Source: Psilocybe azurescens (Eukaryota; Basidiomycota; Agaricomycetes; Agaricales; Agrocybaceae). Taken from it: a DNA stretch of 64,000 nt. Position numbers and translations under genes: made by a program. The stretch is from positions 124,001 through 188,000 of the forward strand of contig JAJIRX010000489.1 in assembly GCA_023853785.1 (NCBI GenBank), in the 5' to 3' direction. Positions within the stretch are counted from its first letter, which is position 1. Each line of letters opens with the position of its first letter. This document shows positions 58,498-64,000 of the stretch, piece by piece. The notes under the pieces are model-generated. The model was not told the origin of the DNA, did not search any database, and saw only the letters and a program-made list of their open reading frames with translations.

Positions 58498-61280
58498 ATG
58501 CCCTCCTTTACTCCCCATGCCGCTGACGATGTCGCCATCGCCACCATCCGCACCCTCGCCGTCGATGTTGTCGGCAAGGCTAACTCTGGCCATCCCGGTG
58601 CGTATTTGTCCGCCTAGACGCGTTTACTCGGGAATCCTCACGATGTTATCATCAGGCGCTCCTATGGGCATGGCTCCTGTAGCCCACGTCCTGTTCTCCC
58701 GGTACGCATATTTTAGCCAGCCCGCCAAATGATCGCCCAACTCAATCGCCCCCAACTTGTAGTTTCCTCAACGCGAACCCCAAAAACTCGAAGTGGTTTA
58801 ATCGCGATCGATTTGTCCTGTCTAACGGGTCGGTGATTTATATTGTGAATTCAGTCATAACGCTTACATTAATTTCTACTTTGCAGACATGCGTGAGTTC
58901 ATAGATGATCAACAACGACTTGGTATTGAACCTCCTATGTTAGATGCGCTCTGCAATACGTGCTTCTCCATCTTTTGGGCTACAAGTTGTCTCTGGATGA
59001 CCTCAAGGCTTTCCGCCAACTTGACTCCAAGACCCCAGGACATCCCGAAGCTGGCCATACCGATGGTCTGCCTATTTTGTCCCGTCATGCGACGCATATC
59101 TTAATATCATACCTGTCATTTCAGGTATCGAGGTCACCACAGGACCCCTCGGTCAAGGTTTTGCTAACGGTGTCGGTTTGGCCATTGCCCAAGCCCACCT
59201 CGGTGCTGTCTACAACAAGGACGGTTTCGATCTGATCAACAACTACACCTACGGTAAACATTTGTCAATGTAATCATATGAACGATAACTCAACAACCTC
59301 CGCAGTGTTTACCGGTGATGGCTGCCTTATGGAGGGTGTCGCCAGCGAGGCCGCCAGCTTGGGAGGACATCTCCAACTCGGAAATCTCATTGTTGTAAGT
59401 TTAAATACGCGTGGTTCAAATTTGTTATCATATAACTGATGCCGTGCTCTTAGATCTACGATGATAATCGTAAGTACGAAACTGTCAAATGACCTCGAGA
59501 TTGCTAACCCGCCTTAAAGATATTTCCATCGATGGAGACACTGCCGTTGCATTCACTGAGAATGTTGAGCAACGCTTCCTCGCGTACGGGTGGCAAGTGC
59601 TTCACGTCGACAACGGAGACAGGTGAGACAAAACCATATGTAACGCAAGGATACATTCCTGAAAGTGATAAAGTGATCTGGCCGGAATTGCCGGCGCCAT
59701 TGCTGAGGCCCGCAAAGAGAAGACCAAGCCTACTATCATCCGTCTGAGGACCACTATCGGATTCGGTTCAAAGCAGCAAGGAACCCACGGCGTCCACGGT
59801 GCTCGTTAGTATCTCACCCCTTTGCACACTCTATTTTTTCACTGATTTCTCCCCAGCTCTCAAGGCTGACGATATCGAGGCCTTGAAGACCAAATTCGGA
59901 TTTGCCCCTGACCAGAAGTTCCAGGTTCCTCAGGCCACATACGACCTCTACTCAGAATTCGGAAAGCGCGGTGCCGCTTTGGAAGCCGAGTGGAACTCGC
60001 TCCTCCAATCGTACGCCCAAAAGTACCCCAAAGAGCACGCCGAGTTGACTCGCCGTATCGCTGGAGAGCTCCCCGCAGGCTGGGAACAGACTTTGCCCGT
60101 TTACAAGCCCACCGATGCCGCTCAGGCATCGCGCAAGCTCTCCGAGATCGTGCTCACTGCTATCATCCCTGGCCTTCCTGATCTTATTGGTGGATCCGCT
60201 GATTTGACAGGGAAGCAACTTGACCAAGGTCAAGAACTCTGTTGACTTCCAACCTCCCAGCACTGGACTTGGAACATATGCTGGTACATATATCCGATAT
60301 GGTGTCCGTGAGCACGCTATGGGAGCCATCGCCAATGGCCTGCACGCCTATGGTGCTATCATTCCATTTGTTGCCACCTTCTTGGTCCGTCCGTCTTGTT
60401 TTCATAAATTGATTAAAATCCGCAACTAATTGCCGTTTCTCCAGAACTTCGTGTCCTATGCTTCCGGAGCAGTCAGACTGTCGGCACTGACTGGCCACCA
60501 GGTTATTTGGGTCGGTAAGTACTGCATTCGTGGTTATGCGAAGGTTTGCCCAAACTAAAGTTCTTGCCAGCCACCCACGACTCCATTGGTCTCGGTGAAG
60601 ATGGACCTACCCATCAGCCTGTTGAGACCGCCATTGCTCTCCGCGCCACCCCCAACCTGGCCTTCTGGCGCCCTGCCGATGGCAACGAGACCTCAGCCGC
60701 CTACCTCTCCGCCCTCAAGTCCAAGAAGACTCCCTCAGTTCTGTCTCTTTCCCGCCAGAACTTGCCCAATCTCGAGGGCTCCACTATCGAGAAGGCCGCC
60801 CGCGGTGGATACGTGCTCCACGACGAGGAGAAGGAGGACCTCACTATCGTCAGCACGGGAAGTGAAGTCAGCATCGCTGTGGAGGCTGCTGCCAAGCTCA
60901 AGGAGCAGGGAATCAAGACCCGCATCGTCAGCTTGCCATGTTGGTTGACCTTTGACCAGCAGGATGAGAAGTACCGATTGAGCGTTTTGAGGAGCGGTGC
61001 TCCCATTTTGTCTCTTGAGGCTCTTTCGACTGCTGGATGGGCGAAATACAGCCACGAGCAATATGGTCTGCCTGCATGGGGTGCTTCGGGTCCTTATCAG
61101 AAGGTGTATGAGAAGTTCGGTATCACTGGCTCAAGTAAGTTCAAATCGCTGAACATTGTTGTTAGTTCATCTAATAAAATCTCGTTAGATATCGCTGCTG
61201 TGGGCAAGAAGGTCGTCGACTTCTACAAGCAGAAGGGAGGAGAGGTTGTTTCTCCCCTGGTCAAAGCCATCAACCTGTAA
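58498..61280 (+). CDS. TKL1: Transketolase (frame broken once)
   Basis: Thiamine-diphosphate enzyme of the non-oxidative pentose phosphate pathway. Exon 1 ends GKANSGHP, then [15 protein letters not shown] 6-nt exon (58887-58892) codes the active-site His in SNG-HAC. Further: [34 protein letters not shown], a 16-nt exon (59454-59469) for IYDDN, then [27 protein letters not shown], the pyrimidine domain with [32 protein letters not shown] and [13 protein letters not shown], to the C-terminal PLVKAINL. The frame breaks at the G run 60210-60212: one G fewer restores [16 protein letters not shown], otherwise translation stops at 60243-60245. Length about 680 residues, as usual. It is divergent from CMC2. 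Confidence 0.95.
58887..58892 (+). other. 6-nt microexon of transketolase with active-site His
   Basis: ACATGC between TTTGCAG and GTGAGT. With flanking bases it codes G-H-A of the conserved SNGHAC motif; skipping would delete the invariant His. Confidence 0.82.
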
Positions 61281-61595
61281 TGCGTAGTTAGATTCAGTAT
61301 CAAGCATTGTATTCCCAAGATAAAGTAACAACAAACAAGAAGTTTAGTCATAGATAGGGTTTGGTGTTTTTTTTTTTACAAACAAATGGAAGTGTTCCTT
61401 ATTCCTTTGCTAAGACCCGTAAGCTTGCTTGTAGTTGTAGCCGAGAGATGCAATGAGTTTGAATGAATGTATGAAGATTGGAGCGCTACAACAGTTAGGA
61501 ATAGGTAGGGCTGTGTTCTAAGATCGACCTTATTTTGAGAATGTAATAAAATTGTGGGGTCGGATTGCAGCAATGTCTCTATAGGTTGACAGGGT
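61281..61595. other. Intergenic between convergent genes
   Basis: 3' flanks of transketolase and QCR7, including a T10 tract near 61369-61378. No gene seen. Confidence 0.5.
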
Positions 61596-62151
61596 TTATT
61601 TTCTCTCAACAACGAGGTTGTCCCAGTTCTGTCTCTCTGCCTCCTCCTTCATCACTTCCGAGATGTGGGGTTCCAAATAGCGGACATCCTATTGGTCGTT
61701 AGACCTTTCAGTGATTTAACGCAGAATCGGTATATGCACGCACCTCTGATACGGGTGTCCATTGGTCTTTTGGAGAGGGGGGCGTGGAGGACGCTTGCCT
61801 GAGAAGCGCGTTTCAGGCGGTAGGCGCGGTCATAACCCTCCTGGGTAGTCAAACGGCCCAAAGCCTACGTTGAAAATTGGTCAATAATGCAGGGTGTAAT
61901 GCAATGCATGGATTGGGCGCACTCGTTGGACGGTGTCATTCTCTTCGCACACTGTAAGACAGATACAAGATATGTGAGCATAGGATAGAAGTTCGGAGGA
62001 GCCGGGCGCGTACATAGGTCGTCATATTTGAACCCGTACTTCCTGTATCCCATGGAATTGGCGTACCAGGTAGCAACGGGGTGAGCCACTTGGACAGCGT
62101 CCTCGAGGAGCGAACATAGGGAGCCAAAGACAAGCCCAGAGGACCGAACAT
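61596..62151 (-). CDS. QCR7: Cytochrome bc1 complex subunit 7 (frame broken twice)
   Basis: Matrix-side subunit of respiratory complex III. Exon 1 begins MFGPLGLSLAPYVRSSRTLS, then ATWYANSMGYRKYGFKYDDL. Further exons give ENDTVQRALGRL, EGYDRAYRLKRASQASV and the end RYLEPHISEVMKEEAERQN...LVVERK, about 125 residues. Two breaks: the G run 62078-62081 needs one more base to join SKWLTP to VATWYAN, and the T run 61768-61771 has one too many, since removing it gives APLSKDQWTPVSE before the donor. Both sit in family-conserved stretches. It is divergent from NDK over 206 bp. A real pseudogene is possible but less likely, given similar damage in many neighbours. Confidence 0.88.
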
Positions 62152-62357
62152 TATTACTAGAATTCTTGTTTTACAGAAGGTCAATAACTGTGACCGCTTC
62201 AAGACGGGAGCTCTGCACGGAGGTTTCCGGGGATTTGCTTGGCCGTATTTGGACGATGTGGCAGATAGAAGATTGGACGCGATAATACACGGCTCAAGAA
62301 AGATTTAAAATCTAAAAGTTCTTCTTCTCATCTACCCACTTTACATTCAACATCGCC

Positions 62358-63103
62358 ATGTCTGTCACCGAGCGCACCTACATCATGATCAAGGTGCGAA
62401 TACTCAATTGCTTATCTGACCCTCTGCTCTCGTGTATCTAATCTACGCGTCGCCACTAGCCTGACGGCGTTCAGCGCAACCTTGTCGGCAAGATCATTGC
62501 CCGATTCGAGGAGCGTGGCTTCAAGCTCACTGCCCTCAAGCTCGTCCATGCTACCGAAGAGCACCTCGAGAAGCGTACGTAAAAAAAAAACAGTTTCGGG
62601 CGATCCTCTTGGATCAGTCACGCAATCTAATCGCGCCATTTTTTGCTGACCCTTTTTCTCCTGCATAGACTACGCTGATCTCAAAGGCAAGGGCTTCTTC
62701 CCCGGATTGATCAAGTACATGGCCTCCGGTCCCGTTGTCGCCATGGTCTGGCAAGGGCTCGACGCTGTCAAGACCGGCCGTGTCATGCTCGGTACTACCA
62801 ACCCCCTCCAATCCCCCTGTTGGTGAGTAAAAACTGCGAACCTGCGCTTCTCGTCGCGTAGACACCCCACATGTTCGCTAAACGCGTTCCTCTGACAGGA
62901 TCCATCCGTGGTGACTTCTGCCTTGCCGTCGGACGCAACATCTGCCATGGATCTGACTCTGTTGAGAGCGCTGAGAAGGAGATCGCTCTGTGAGTTGCTT
63001 TGTGCTTGATCTGCCTGGAATCGACGCTCATCGTGTATTTAGCTGGTTCCCCGAGGGTGTCGTTCAATATACCAGCGCCCTGGAATCCTGGATCTTCGAG
63101 TGA
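62358..63103 (+). CDS. NDK1: Nucleoside diphosphate kinase (frame broken once)
   Basis: Transfers the terminal phosphate of ATP to other NDPs. Exon 1 [12 protein letters not shown] splices to [20 protein letters not shown]. Then [40 protein letters not shown], and the active-site exon [19 protein letters not shown] with phosphohistidine in NICHGSD. The end is [18 protein letters not shown]. Total about 151 residues, standard. The frame breaks at or near the C run 62813-62817: one C fewer gives TNPLQSPVG joined in phase to SIRGDF, matching family length exactly. As written the splice leads to a stop. Neighbour of QCR7 on the opposite strand. Confidence 0.93.
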
Positions 63104-63570
63104 AGGATAGATATCTGATACCCTGACGATTAGATGAAAATGAATAAAATCACGTGTACTTATAGTAGGCGTATCTTCCGAAAATCAGAATATATTCTGT
63201 GAGTTCAGAACTTCCGTATTGGGACTGCTTCTCGTCGCGCCTTGTAATCATCTCTGATATTCTTCTATTCAATAATTCTGACTTGAGTACATACATATTT
63301 GCACGAGTAACTCAATGTGTTGCGAATCGTGATGCCGTGCACTGCTATATCGGATACAACGCTTTCCCATTTGCCTTACGAAGTTGCGCCCCTTATGGCG
63401 ATCCAAGTGGACATGTCTTTTCTCACAGGCACTGGGAAATGATTCTAACTAATTTCGCTGAGAGCGACGTGTTCCAGGGGCGGCACACAAGATTAATTGA
63501 TATCCATATAACCGTCCGCCCGCTCTGAAACCTCTTCCACCTTTGTTCCCTCTCACATCCAATTTTACGG
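63104..63570. other. Intergenic
   Basis: 3' flank of NDK and promoter of the DOMON gene. An open stretch at 63199-63528 has no recognisable family and is probably not coding. Confidence 0.45.
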
Positions 63571-64000
63571 ATGATTTTGTTCACGACAAAGTCAGGCTGC
63601 ATGCGTGCCTTTTTGGCGGCTCTTGTGGGCCTTCAATGCGTTCCCATCTCCTTGGCTGCAAAAGGTGATACAGGATGTAGACGGGAAGTGTGTGTCAGCG
63701 CCACAGTTGAGGGCGATGTGGTCAATTGTAAGTTACTCGATGTTTAACGTTTATAGAGCTATGCTCAGTGCTATTAGATGAAGTAACTGGCATGCTGCAG
63801 CCTGTGGGCTGGATCGCTCTGTGAGTTCCGTCCCTTGCATGAGGCTGAAAGTCTTGCTCAATGAAATGTACGCCGCCCATACAGCGGGTTTGGAAGTCGG
63901 ATGCCCCACACACATTCAGTCATCATGTGGAAGAACGACGATGGGTCGACGACACTGTCGCAGCGCTATACGAGTGGGTATACCATGCCCCTCCCAGAGT
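63571..64000 (+). CDS. Secreted or membrane DOMON-domain protein, 3' end beyond the window
   Basis: The N-terminus carries a hydrophobic signal-like segment (MRAFLAALVGLQCVPISLAA); starts at 63571 or 63601 are both possible. Four exons give CRREVCVSATVEGDVVN, YEVTGMLQPVGWIAL, then GFGSRMPHTHSVIMW and DDGSTTLSQRYTSGY. This matches the DOMON heme/sugar-binding fold found in cellobiose dehydrogenase and in cytochrome b561-DOMON proteins; the Met in GFGSRM is at the usual heme-ligand position. The window ends in the domain, so a downstream b561 membrane part cannot be checked. No frame break seen. Confidence 0.75.

Noticed and set aside
63199..63528. 109-codon ORF between NDK and the DOMON gene
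   Set aside because: Unremarkable composition, no homology recognised, lies in an expected UTR/promoter interval.

Overview
This window is nuclear DNA from a filamentous basidiomycete fungus, most likely a mushroom-forming Agaricomycete. Genes are densely packed on both strands and cut by many short introns, mostly about 45-65 nt with GT...AG ends and CTAAC/CTGAC-like branch sites. Gene content is ordinary fungal housekeeping, and protein style (NDC80, CMS1, F-box, tandem NYN proteins) is basidiomycete-like. I see no rRNA, convincing tRNA, CRISPR, virus or intact transposon.

Layout. 0-14 kb: a nuclear protein with two SUMO-interaction-like motifs, an M1 aminopeptidase, the mRNA cap methyltransferase and, on the minus strand, an Rsp5/Nedd4-type HECT ubiquitin ligase. 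14-31 kb: an Atg38/NRBF2-like autophagy protein, MOG1 head-to-head with NDC80, a TmpA-like membrane oxidoreductase, an ERI1-like 3'-5' exonuclease head-to-head with CMS1, and mitoribosomal mL60 head-to-head with splicing factor SF3A1. 31-47 kb: an F-box protein, an orphan Ser/Pro-rich protein, ER ubiquitin conjugase UBC6 head-to-head with mitoribosomal mS37, two tandem NYN plus OST-HTH-like proteins, a TACO1/YebC mitochondrial translation factor and a sulfate permease. 46.5-50.1 kb is a gene-poor gap. 50-64 kb: a SIRT5-type deacylase, a composite GTPase-like plus APH-kinase protein, the WD40 protein STRAP, an NTF2-like orphan, a short-chain dehydrogenase, CMC2 head-to-head with transketolase, QCR7 head-to-head with nucleoside diphosphate kinase, and a DOMON-domain protein cut by the right edge.

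Functional themes. Five small nuclear genes for mitochondrial function (mL60, mS37, TACO1, CMC2, QCR7) lie in about 35 kb, and four of them share a short divergent promoter with a housekeeping gene. Ubiquitin (HECT ligase, UBC6, F-box) and RNA (cap methyltransferase, SF3A1, CMS1, ERI1-like, two NYN proteins) functions are also well represented.

The most striking sequence-level observation is that at least a dozen conserved genes (transketolase, QCR7, NDK, CMC2, TACO1, SIRT5-like, ERI1-like, cap methyltransferase and others) are each broken by a single-base gain or loss, almost always in or beside a short mononucleotide run. I read this as consensus error in the assembly rather than mass pseudogenisation. 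The best candidates for new biology are the GTPase-like/APH fusion, the tandem NYN pair with a degenerate first copy, and a set of 4-19 nt microexons, one of which carries a catalytic cysteine. All gene models come from reading the sequence by eye; introns are inferred from splice signals and frame continuity.
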